A stretch of 27,586 nucleotides of DNA from the NCBI GenBank assembly GCA_002338145.1, contig DDHP01000095.1, forward strand, positions 22,802 to 50,387. The letters run 5' to 3'. The notes beneath the pieces were generated by a model. The model made no database searches and was not told the origin of the DNA. It saw only the letters and a list, made by a program, of their open reading frames with translations. Every line of letters begins with the position of its first letter. Position 1 is the first letter of the stretch. This document shows, piece after piece, positions 8,475-16,700 of this stretch. A program made the translations under genes and the position numbers. The stretch is from Deferribacteraceae bacterium UBA1873. GTDB taxonomy: Bacteria > Chrysiogenota > Deferribacteres > Deferribacterales > Flexistipitaceae.

Positions 8475-9131
8475 ATGAATCTGTTAAAAGATGTTTACGG
8501 AGTGGAATATATTCTGAAAAAACAGGGTTCAATGACGGGCGTAAAAGACTCCGGGGGCAGCGAATACGTGAGTGTGTCAGGACATAAAGATATTAATTTA
8601 TTATTGAAAGAAACGGAACAATGCTTGCGGTGTATTTTATGTAAAACCAGATCAAATGTGGTTTTTGGTGAAGGCAATGATGCTGCCGATCTTATGTTTG
8701 TAGGTGAGGGACCGGGAGCGGAAGAGGACAGGCAGGGGCGCCCTTTTGTGGGCAGGGCAGGCCAGCTTCTTACAAAAATGATTAATGCAATGAATCTGGA
8801 AAGAAAAGATGTGTATATTGCAAATATTGTAAAATGTAGACCCCCTGAGAACAGGAACCCTTTTAAAGAAGAAATAGCTAAATGTATAGGATATCTTTAT
8901 TCTCAAATAGATATTGTTAATCCAAAAGTAATTGTGTGCCTGGGGAGTGTTGCGGCTCAGGCTTTGCTGCAAACCGATAAGCCTATTTCAAGATTAAGAG
9001 GAACTTTTGTTGATTTAAACGGTATTAACGTTATGCCTACTTTTCATCCCGCTTATCTCCTTCGCAATCCCAAAATGAAAAGACCTGCTTGGGAAGATTT
9101 ACAGGCAGTGATGAAAATTCTTAATTTATAA
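8475..9131 (+). CDS. udg: Family 4 (Fe-S) uracil-DNA glycosylase
   Basis: Removes uracil from DNA to start base-excision repair. The 218-residue protein contains FVGEGPGAEEDRQGRPFVGR and AGQLL (about 75-99), IANIVKCRPPENRNP (about 115-129) and the C-terminal HPAYLLRNP motif. The 4Fe-4S ligands are probably Cys50, Cys53, Cys121 and Cys137; Cys56 is an additional cysteine in the first cluster. The N-terminal 45 residues are poorly conserved. The ATG lies two bases after the coaBC stop, with no clear ribosome site, so translation is probably coupled. It ends the yicC-udg operon; a fresh promoter begins eight bases later. Confidence 0.93.
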   Translation: MNLLKDVYGVEYILKKQGSMTGVKDSGGSEYVSVSGHKDINLLLKETEQCLRCILCKTRSNVVFGEGNDAADLMFVGEGPGAEEDRQGRPFVGRAGQLLTKMINAMNLERKDVYIANIVKCRPPENRNPFKEEIAKCIGYLYSQIDIVNPKVIVCLGSVAAQALLQTDKPISRLRGTFVDLNGINVMPTFHPAYLLRNPKMKRPAWEDLQAVMKILNL

Positions 9132-9138
9132 AATCAAG

Positions 9139-9167
9139 TTGTTTTTTGTATTTTGGCTGGGTATAAT
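9139..9167 (+). promoter_or_regulatory. Strong predicted sigma70 promoter of the CsgG-like operon
   Basis: TTGTTT at 9139-9144 and a perfect TATAAT at 9162-9167, spaced by 17 bases. Transcription would begin near 9174-9176, just at the edge of the 18-bp palindrome. This makes the downstream pair an independent transcription unit separated from udg. Confidence 0.65.
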
Positions 9168-9175
9168 TAGTAAAA

Positions 9176-9193
9176 ATGCATTTTAAAATGCAT
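9176..9193. promoter_or_regulatory. 18-bp perfect palindrome, candidate operator
   Basis: ATGCATTTTAAAATGCAT is identical to its own reverse complement over all 18 bases. It begins about nine bases after the TATAAT box, covering the predicted transcription start and early leader, and ends seven bases before the GGAGG ribosome site. A dimeric repressor bound here would block initiation. It is too AT-rich in its centre and lacks a U-tract, so it is not a terminator. Confidence 0.5.
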
Positions 9194-9209
9194 AAATGCT
9201 GGAGGACTT

Positions 9210-10400
9210 ATGAAAAAGTTTATATTCTTCATATTAATGTTAGCTTTATTTGCTTTTTTAGTATCTTGTGCAGCACCGAAATTAGATCCTATCTCTATGC
9301 AGATTATGCCTGAGGATCAGCAACATGTTGCTATTCCCGAGGTTTGCAAAAACCAGTACAGGAGTAAAACTTTACGGGTGGCTGTTGTACCATTTATTAA
9401 CAATACCACCTATGGCGATATGACTGCTCGGAACACTCAGGAGCAGGGGCAGGCGTCTCGGAAACATAAAGAAGCAGCTGTAGCTGGAGTCGTTGTGGGA
9501 CCCGGAGCTGCCGGTGTGGGCTATGCTGGAGCCAGTCAGACGGATGTCAAGTATTCAAAGGATGTAAATACATTTATGCGCCAGATAGCTCCAAGAATAG
9601 GTGAGTTTGCCCAATCCGCGGTTGAAGATACTATTGTAAATATTGGAGGCGTGGAGGTATTTTCCCGCTCGCAAATGCAAAGTGTACTGAACGAACAGAA
9701 TTTTCAGATGAACCTGGCTGACCAGAATACAATTGTGCAGTTCGGAAAACTTGCCGGCGTTGATTATATAATAGCTGGCAGTGTAGATAATATAAATGCT
9801 AAGTATGTACCCAAAACAGAATCCAATGACACGGGTAATGTTTTTTTAAATCTTACTCAGTCACTGGCTAAGTCCATGACTGAAGGCTGGAATATTACTA
9901 CGCAGATGACTGTTCAGCTTATTGATGTTTCTACGGGGCAGGTACTTGTGTCTAAGAAAGTAGAAGGAAGGGAGCTGGGGGGCACGCAGCCTGGTTTTAA
10001 TCCTGAGTTGGTTATTACTGGCGCTAAAAAAGCCATGAGTGAATCCATTGCCGATATAAAACCGGTATTTTCAGAGAGATTTGCAGCCAAAGCCTATATC
10101 AATCAACTTCGGGGTGGTAAATCTGCTGCATTTGTATCAATGGGTAGAGCTGACGGTATAAAGCCGGGGGATAAAATTGAAGCTTATCAGTTTATGGAGA
10201 TTCAGGACTTTATGACGGGTAAGGTACAATGCTCAAAATCTAAAATTCCTGTTGAGTTGATTGTTTCAAATCAGGTTGAACAGGATAGTAGCTGGGTGAT
10301 AATTAAAGGAGATGATGCAGCGAAAGCCAGGGTGAAAGTGGGTACACTTGTAAAAAGAGCTCCACTTAAAGGTCAAAGTTTTCTAAATAAACTGTACTGA
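9210..10400 (+). CDS. CsgG-domain outer-membrane lipoprotein with FlgT_C-like tail
   Basis: A 396-residue lipoprotein: signal peptide at 1-19, lipobox LVSC with lipidated Cys20 followed by Ala (outer-membrane sorting by the E. coli rule). Residues about 54-285 resemble the CsgG/HfaB domain (PF03783 type): TLRVAVVPFINNTTYGD, then a Gly/Ala-rich insert at 89-108, SAVEDTIVNIGGVEVFSRSQ, GKLAGVDYIIAGSVDN and MTVQLIDVSTGQVLVSKKVEG. CsgG forms an outer-membrane secretion pore for curli; no curli subunit gene is present here. The C-terminal extension (about 303-385: FVSMGRADGIKPGDKIEAYQ, TGKVQC, SSWVIIKGDDAAKARVKVGT) looks like the SH3-like C domain of flagellar FlgT. GGAGG at 9201-9205 fixes the start. 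Role inferred: outer-membrane ring or pore component; substrate unknown. Confidence 0.75.
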   Translation: MKKFIFFILMLALFAFLVSCAAPKLDPISMQIMPEDQQHVAIPEVCKNQYRSKTLRVAVVPFINNTTYGDMTARNTQEQGQASRKHKEAAVAGVVVGPGAAGVGYAGASQTDVKYSKDVNTFMRQIAPRIGEFAQSAVEDTIVNIGGVEVFSRSQMQSVLNEQNFQMNLADQNTIVQFGKLAGVDYIIAGSVDNINAKYVPKTESNDTGNVFLNLTQSLAKSMTEGWNITTQMTVQLIDVSTGQVLVSKKVEGRELGGTQPGFNPELVITGAKKAMSESIADIKPVFSERFAAKAYINQLRGGKSAAFVSMGRADGIKPGDKIEAYQFMEIQDFMTGKVQCSKSKIPVELIVSNQVEQDSSWVIIKGDDAAKARVKVGTLVKRAPLKGQSFLNKLY

Positions 10401-10430
10401 TTAGTGGATTTTAACAGAAGGGGTATTTTT

Positions 10431-11534
10431 ATGAGGCAAATTTTTATTATTCTAATAATGATATTGACAATTCCATTTTACTCTTATGCCAAAACCGTTA
10501 CTGCTGTGGGAGAGGCTGAAATAAAACAAGGCGATATCCCCTCTGCAAAAACTCAGGCTATTGCCAGGGCAAAATGGGCAGCATTGGAAAAAGCTTCCGG
10601 TGTTACCGTGAAAGCGGAAACTATTGTTCAAAATGCAAAACTTGTGGATGAAGCTATAAAAACGGAAGTTAAAGGTGTTGTGGATAAATATAGTATTGTA
10701 GATGAAGGTAAGGACGGCGATGTTTACTGGGTTCAGATTAAGGCTGATATTGTCCCTGAAGAAGCTAAGAAAGCTTTTGATTTTTTAGCTAAAAATACAA
10801 AAGTGGCAGTAATGCTTCCTGTTGTTTTCCCTAATGGTGAAGTGAGGGAATCCAATCCTTTGTCTGAGCATGTCATTAATGAATTGGTTGGGGAAAAGCT
10901 GGAAGTGGTTGATCTTGCAGCAAGTGGATCGAATATATCTGTGAAACAGCTGGAACATGCCATGGATAACAACAATTTTATGGAACTCAGAAATATTGCG
11001 AACAGTTTTCTGTCCGGAGTTATTCTTGTGGGTAAGGTTGATACAACAGCAACGGCCAAATCGGGAAAAGATGTGGGCTACGGTGTTACGCTTCCGTTTA
11101 ATATCGTTACCGGGAGACTTACTTACAGACTTATCGGTGATAAAAACGGGCAGAAACTTGTACTTGCCAGCGGTTATGTATCCGCAAGAGGGCAGGGACC
11201 TACGGTGGAAGACGCCACTTATCGTATGATGGAAAATCTAAGAACTAATGTTTCCAATCAACTTATTTCTTTGGTAGTGGAAAAAATAAAAGGTGCAAAC
11301 AGCAGGACTATTGATGTTGTTTTGGCCGGTAATAGTGAAATAGACAGGTTACTGGACTTAAAAAATGACCTCAATTTTATAAGCTGGGTTTTAAGTGTCG
11401 AAGATAAGTCCACGGATACCCTTGTTGTCAGATATCCTGAAAAATCCCTTTATCTGGCTGCCGCTTTGGAAAATTCAGGCAAATATGAAATCAGAAACCT
11501 AGAAGAATATAGAATTGTGCTCAGAACCCGTTAA
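10431..11534 (+). CDS. Secreted FlgT N-domain / LPP20-like protein
   Basis: A 367-residue exported protein with a cleavable signal peptide (about 1-20, ending YSYA). Residues 21-115 resemble the FlgT N-terminal / LPP20-type domain: a VGEAEIKQGDIPSAKTQAI start, long helix, then VYWVQIKADIVPEEAKKAF. Residues about 123-300 begin with KVAVMLPVVFPNG and resemble a TolB/CsgG-type nucleotide-fold region as in FlgT middle domains. The last 75 residues form a separate unrecognised alpha-beta unit. The ATG at 10431 follows AGAAGGGG by seven bases; an upstream GTG at 10404 would destroy the signal peptide. It is cotranscribed 30 bases after the CsgG-like gene. A shared periplasmic/outer-membrane complex is inferred; flagellar or other function cannot be decided. 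Confidence 0.6.
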   Translation: MRQIFIILIMILTIPFYSYAKTVTAVGEAEIKQGDIPSAKTQAIARAKWAALEKASGVTVKAETIVQNAKLVDEAIKTEVKGVVDKYSIVDEGKDGDVYWVQIKADIVPEEAKKAFDFLAKNTKVAVMLPVVFPNGEVRESNPLSEHVINELVGEKLEVVDLAASGSNISVKQLEHAMDNNNFMELRNIANSFLSGVILVGKVDTTATAKSGKDVGYGVTLPFNIVTGRLTYRLIGDKNGQKLVLASGYVSARGQGPTVEDATYRMMENLRTNVSNQLISLVVEKIKGANSRTIDVVLAGNSEIDRLLDLKNDLNFISWVLSVEDKSTDTLVVRYPEKSLYLAAALENSGKYEIRNLEEYRIVLRTR

Positions 11535-11537
11535 TTT

Positions 11538-11564
11538 AAAGCCGTCTGAAAAGGCGGCTTTTTT
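11538..11564 (+). terminator. Intrinsic terminator after the CsgG/FlgT-like operon
   Basis: Stem AAAGCCGTC (11538-11546) with GGCGGCTTT (11553-11561), one T-G wobble, six-base loop TGAAAA, followed by a T run. It starts four bases after the stop codon. Confidence 0.9.
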
Positions 11565-11664
11565 AGTTTTTGGCTGTTGTCTTACGGAAACTAGCATACA
11601 GAATAAATTATTGTAAAAAAGTATTTTTATCTGAATAATGGTATGACGCCGGATAGGTTTAACC

Positions 11665-11693
11665 TTGAAACTTAACTTTTCCATATGTATACT
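11665..11693 (+). promoter_or_regulatory. Predicted sigma70 promoter of elbB
   Basis: TTGAAA at 11665-11670 and TATACT at 11688-11693 with a 17-base spacer, giving a leader of about 24 bases containing the TGGAGG site. A second, weaker pair lies upstream (TTGTAA 11611-11616, AATAAT 11634-11639, spacer 17). Confidence 0.6.
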
Positions 11694-11723
11694 TGTTAGT
11701 AGAATAAATATGGAGGTGCTGTT

Positions 11724-12389
11724 ATGCCTAAAATAGGTGTGATTTTGAGTGGATGTGGAGTATTTGACGGAACTGAGGTAACTGAAGCTGTGATGACTAT
11801 GTATTTTTTGGAAAAAAAAGGTGCTGATATTGTGTATATGGCTCCGGATATTCAGCAATACCATGTGGTTAATCATCTGAATGGGGAGCTTTCCGAAGGT
11901 GGTGGCCGCAATGTTTTGGAAGAGGCTGCCAGAATAGTCAGGGGGAATATTAAGAATATGAAAGACATTAATATTGATGAGTTGGATGCGCTCGTTATCC
12001 CAGGCGGTTTCGGTGCTGCCAAAAACCTGACCTCTTATGCTATTGACGGGAATAACTGCAAAGTAAACCAGGATGTAAAGGATGCTGTGAAGAAAATTAT
12101 AGAAGCGAAAAAACCCCTTGCTGCAATCTGTATAGCACCTGTGCTTGTTGCAAAAGCTCTGGAAGGCACTGGAATTAAATCAAAACTAACGATTGGTAAT
12201 GACGAAAAAGTCGCCGGTTCAATCAAATCTTTTGGAGCAACGCACGTAGAATGTCCTGTTAAGGAAGCGGTAGTGGATGAAAAAAATAAAATAGTTACCA
12301 CTCCGGCTTTCATGCTTGGACAGAATACCTTAGAAGTAGCTGCAGGTATTGAAGATACAATCGAAAAACTGTACAAATTTTTAAAATAA
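11724..12389 (+). CDS. elbB: ElbB-type DJ-1/PfpI-family glyoxalase
   Basis: A 221-residue protein of the class I glutamine amidotransferase-like / DJ-1 superfamily, ElbB branch. Key blocks are GVILSGCGVFDGTEVTEAV (5-23), YMAPDIQQYHVVNH, VIPGGFGAAKNLTSYA (91-106), the nucleophile elbow AAICIAPVL with Cys136, and the C-terminal TTPAFMLGQ. E. coli ElbB has weak glyoxalase activity and has been linked to isoprenoid synthesis; the physiological substrate is unclear. GGAGG about seven bases before the ATG sets the start. It is a monocistronic unit with its own promoter and a terminator shared with the convergent peptidase gene. Confidence 0.93.
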   Translation: MPKIGVILSGCGVFDGTEVTEAVMTMYFLEKKGADIVYMAPDIQQYHVVNHLNGELSEGGGRNVLEEAARIVRGNIKNMKDINIDELDALVIPGGFGAAKNLTSYAIDGNNCKVNQDVKDAVKKIIEAKKPLAAICIAPVLVAKALEGTGIKSKLTIGNDEKVAGSIKSFGATHVECPVKEAVVDEKNKIVTTPAFMLGQNTLEVAAGIEDTIEKLYKFLK

Positions 12390-12394
12390 TCTTG

Positions 12395-12426
12395 AAGCAA
12401 GAGGGAGATTATTCCCTCTTGCTTTT
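12395..12426. terminator. Bidirectional terminator between elbB and the M16 peptidase gene
   Basis: A perfect 12-bp stem, AAGCAAGAGGGA (12395-12406) with TCCCTCTTGCTT (12413-12424), six-base loop GATTAT, followed by T residues. On the minus strand the stem overlaps the last codons region of the convergent gene, so it can stop both transcripts. Confidence 0.85.
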
Positions 12427-13708
12427 AATTGGTTGGTATTGTTTTCGTTAATATGTGAGGTTGGTTAAAAATGCTGTTTGCTACTGTTTTGATATCTTTT
12501 ATTGTTACAGATTCGATTTTTTCAGTGTATTCCAGGTAATAGTCTTCGATACCAAGGGTATATGCCATGCCGATATCATTTGCTTCGGATGATGTTTTTT
12601 CCCTTTGAAATACCGTCTGAGCTTTGAGACGTTTTTTTGCTCTTTCTACAGATTTTTCAGAGATGTTCCCCTCTGTTATATCTTGTATAATTTTTTCTAT
12701 TTCTTCCAAAGGCTTCCGGTTTTTTTCAAACTGTCTTGTGTAAAAGAATGTAAAGCTTCCGCCCTTTTTTAATCCCATATAACCACCAAATACCATATTT
12801 ACAAGCGGTTTCTCTATATTTTTTAATTTTTCATTAAGCAGAGAGTATTCTCCACCTGAGAGTATTTCGGTCAAAACTTCCAACGCGTATCTGTCTTTTT
12901 CAGTGATTGGAGGAGCTCTGAATACCAGTGCTGTGTATTCCTGAGAAATATCTTTTTTGAATACTTTCTCAACATTGCTTAATTTTGTTGGTTTGCCGAA
13001 ATCTTTATTTATTACTTGTGAATTCTTTGTTTTATTGAAATATTGTAAAGCCAGCTTTTTTGCTTTATCAAATCCCAAATCGCCAACTACCACCAATGTC
13101 ATATTTTCCGGATGGTAAAATCCTGAATAGTATTTAAGCAAGGTCTTTTTGTCAAATGAGTTTACATTGTCAACCGTACCGATTATTTCCCTTTCATAAG
13201 GTGTATTTTCAAAAAGCTGCTCAGATATATAAACCCACATATCATGAGTGGGGCTGTCATGTTTTCTCATTATTTCCTGGATGACAACAGGCTTTTCTTT
13301 CTCGATTTCCTTTTCCGGAAATGTTGCTTCAAAAACCATTTCGCTTATGACATGAAAAGCGATTTCAGCATTAAAAGTGGGTATCGTAATGTAATAAAAT
13401 GTGTAATCTTTGCTTGTTGCGGCATTCATCTGCCCGCCTTTGGATTCCACCAGCGTATCTATTTCGTCAGGGGCAAAAGATTTTGTCCCTTTAAAAACCA
13501 TATGCTCGAGGAAATGGGATATACCGTTGTTATCTTTATTCTCATTTATTGAGCCCGTTTTCATCCACAGCTGGACTGAAGTTACTTTTTTATCAGGTGT
13601 GTGTTTATATACAAGTTTTACCCCATTATCCAGGTTGTATGTTTCCAGAGCAAACAATGATCCCTCCCACATTATCAAAATAGTAAAAAGTATTAATAGT
13701 TTCTTCAC
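12425..13708 (-). CDS. Exported M16 family zinc metallopeptidase
   Basis: A 427-residue pitrilysin/mitochondrial-processing-peptidase-like protein. The signal peptide (about 1-20) places it in the periplasm or envelope. The inverted zinc motif HFLEH is at 65-69 (His65, Glu68, His69), with the third ligand probably Glu145 in VVIQE. Residues 20-165 are the catalytic M16 domain and about 170-350 the second M16 domain (YHPENMTLVVVGDL). Length fits the two-domain form that works as a dimer. The start is GTG at 13708, preceded by AAGAGG. It lies 15 bases after the GDH stop, so both are probably cotranscribed, although GDH is cytosolic. Substrate unknown. Confidence 0.92.
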   Translation of the reverse strand: MKKLLILFTILIMWEGSLFALETYNLDNGVKLVYKHTPDKKVTSVQLWMKTGSINENKDNNGISHFLEHMVFKGTKSFAPDEIDTLVESKGGQMNAATSKDYTFYYITIPTFNAEIAFHVISEMVFEATFPEKEIEKEKPVVIQEIMRKHDSPTHDMWVYISEQLFENTPYEREIIGTVDNVNSFDKKTLLKYYSGFYHPENMTLVVVGDLGFDKAKKLALQYFNKTKNSQVINKDFGKPTKLSNVEKVFKKDISQEYTALVFRAPPITEKDRYALEVLTEILSGGEYSLLNEKLKNIEKPLVNMVFGGYMGLKKGGSFTFFYTRQFEKNRKPLEEIEKIIQDITEGNISEKSVERAKKRLKAQTVFQREKTSSEANDIGMAYTLGIEDYYLEYTEKIESVTIKDIKTVANSIFNQPHILTKTIPTN

Positions 13709-13723
13709 GTTAACCTCTTAAAG

Positions 13724-16700
13724 TCAATATTTGTTTATAATGTCAAACAAACTGTCTATTATTACATTAAAAGGGACAAGGCTTTGTACTTCACCATTTT
13801 CTATAGACTCCAAAAAGTTTTTATAGTTCATAAAAAATACTGACTCATTTTTCATTAAATCTTCAAACCATGTAAAAGAATTAATTGTAGTCTTTTTAGC
13901 CAAATGTTTTTGAAGGTTTTTTGATCTCTTTAGTAAATTTTCCCTGTTAATACTGTCCCATGAAGTTTTCAGTGGTATGTTTTTTATCCCTGTCGAAATA
14001 GTATGTAGGGAAAGTTCTTCTCCTATGACAAAATAATTTTCAATAGCATTTTTATAGTCAAGCTTGTTGGTTACTGAAATTTCGAAAAGATCAAAAACCG
14101 GTTTTATATATCTTATATTACAAAGAGACTCTGCAATCTCCTGTGTACAGTTATTTTTCATTAAATCTTCTTTTATTTTGTTAAAATTGTTTTTTAAATG
14201 GCCTGTAAGATTTTTAGGTATTAAATCTTTTATTTCTGTAAATTTGTCCGGGTATTCAGTTATCATTTTGTAGTTTTTGTCATTAAGAAGCCATTCAAGC
14301 GCAACTTTCAGGGTTTTTTCCACTTCGGTGAGCATATAGTACTGTATTGAGGTGTTAATTTTGTAGTCCATCACTCTTATTTTTTTTCTCAGACCATCTG
14401 TCTCCATCAGATTATCGGCAAAAATGTATCTTTTCATCAGTTTGTTAAAGTCTGCACCCGTATTATTATGTATCATAGGAAAAAGGGTGGTACCTGCCTG
14501 GTTTACAGATTTATTGACAAGCATGGTGGCGGCAATTTCATTTTTCAGCCTGTGCTCATTGAGATATTTTTCGTATTTTTGTAAGATTGTTTTTGGGAAA
14601 TAGTTAAGATAAAGCTGTTGCATGAGATCGTCATCCAGATTAACATTTTCCACAATTTCATCATAGAGAAGTATTTTTACATAGGACATCAGTACAGCCA
14701 GCTCCGGCCGGGTGGCAGCCCTTTTTTCTTTAATAAAGTTTATATTTTCTATATCAAATTTTAAAAGACCTATATCTTTCAGATACTTAGCTGTAGCCTC
14801 AAAGGGTATGAAATTTTCCTGATTTCGCAGTAAATCACAGGATATTGTTTCAGATTGTTCATAATTGTCCTGTAACACCAAATCGGTAACTTCATCTGTC
14901 AGCTTATGTATAAGGCTATCCCGCTCCTGCTGTGATTTTAACACTTTGTTTTTTAGGAGAATGTCGAGAAAAATTTTCAGGTTGACTTCATGATCCGACA
15001 TATCCACGCCGCCGGAATTGTCTATGGCATCTGTGTTTATCAATCCTCCGTTTAATGCAAACTCAATTCTGGCTTTTTGGGTTAAGCCAAGATTGCCACC
15101 TTCCCCCACAACTTTACTGTTCAGTTCAGAGGCATTTATTCTAACATTGTCGTTGGCTTTATCCCCAACATCTTCATTGGATTCGCTAGTACTTTTTACA
15201 TATGTTCCAATGCCTCCGCTCCACAAGAGTTCCACCGGTGCTTTTAATATTTCCCTTATTAATTCTTCTCCGGTGAGAGTATTTGCCGAAATATTTAACT
15301 GTTTTTTCATCTGAGGGGTAATTTTTATCCGTTTGGCGGATCTGTCGAACACTCCTCCACCTTCTGATATTAAACTTTCATTATAATCTTTCCATGTGGA
15401 TTTTGGTAATTTAAATAATCTTTCACGTTCAATGAAACTTATTTCCGGATCAGGCTCAGGATCCACAAAAATGTGCATATGGTTAAATGCTCCCAATAGT
15501 TTTATTTTTCTTGATAAAAGCATACCGTTTCCAAATACATCACCACTCATGTCACCGATGCCTGCAACTGTAAAAACTTCTTCTGATATATTCTTGCCCA
15601 GTTCTCTGAAATGTCTCTTTACAGACTCCCATGCTCCTCTGGCGGTTATACCAACCTTTTTGTGATCATATCCTGCGCTGCCGCCGGAAGCGAAAGCGTC
15701 TCCCAGCCAGAACTTGTATTCTTTGGAGACGGAATTGGCTATATCGCTGAATGTTGCTGTTCCTTTGTCTGCTGCGACTACAAGATATGGATCTTTTTCA
15801 TCGTAGATTACTGTATTTTCAGGTTGAATAATGTCTTTGCCGGAGTAGTTGTCGGTGATATCCAGGAGTCCTCTTATGAAATTTTTGTACTGTTCTATTA
15901 CAAAATTTCTGTCCTGATCTATATCTGCGAAACGTTTTTTTACAATAAAGCCGCCCTTGGAGCCCACAGGAACGATGATAGTGTTTTTTACCATCTGTGT
16001 TTTTAACAGTCCGAGTATTTCCGTCCTGAAGTCATCAAATCTGTCGCTGAATCTCAGTCCCCCACGTGCAACTTTACCGCCTCTGAGGTGGACACCTTCA
16101 ACATGAGGCCCGTGGACATAAATTTCAAACATGGGTTTTGGATCCGGCAGTATATCCAGCTCATAGCTTTTAATTTTAAATGATATATAGTTTTTGGTAG
16201 GTGTCTGATAGTAATTGGTCCTTGTCATAGCATTTATTGTTTCCATTAGGTGTCTTAATATCGTATCTTCGAGTACGGAAGATATGGATTCAATTTCCTC
16301 CATCAGTTTTTTCTGAATTTTTTCTGTCTCCCTTTTGTCATAGCAAGGATTGAATTTTAAATCAAAAAGATTTACAAAATGTTCCGCGATTTTTGGATTG
16401 TTTAGCAATGCATTGTTAATTGACTGTTTACTGAATGTGTAGTTAATTTGCTCCACATAATTTCTGATGGCCCTTAAAATGTCTATCTCCCTGTAATCCA
16501 GGCCGATTTGTATTAACAGATTGTTGAGTTTGTCATTTTCAATTTTTTCCAAAACTGCAGCGGTGAGCATATCAGGAAGCTTTGTACTGTATTCTTTAGC
16601 GAATTTCTGAATATTTTCGATATCTGCAAGATAAATATTGCTTATGTAATAGGACTTGTTTTGTGTGGAAAGGTGGTATATTTCCTGCTCATGAACTTTT

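Noticed and set aside
12035..12400. Minus-strand open frame of 121 codons under elbB
   Set aside because: Shadow of elbB with no ribosome site; the elbB frame has complete family motifs.
15611..16006. Plus-strand open frame of 131 codons under GDH
   Set aside because: Cys/Phe-rich shadow of the conserved GDH catalytic core; no independent evidence.
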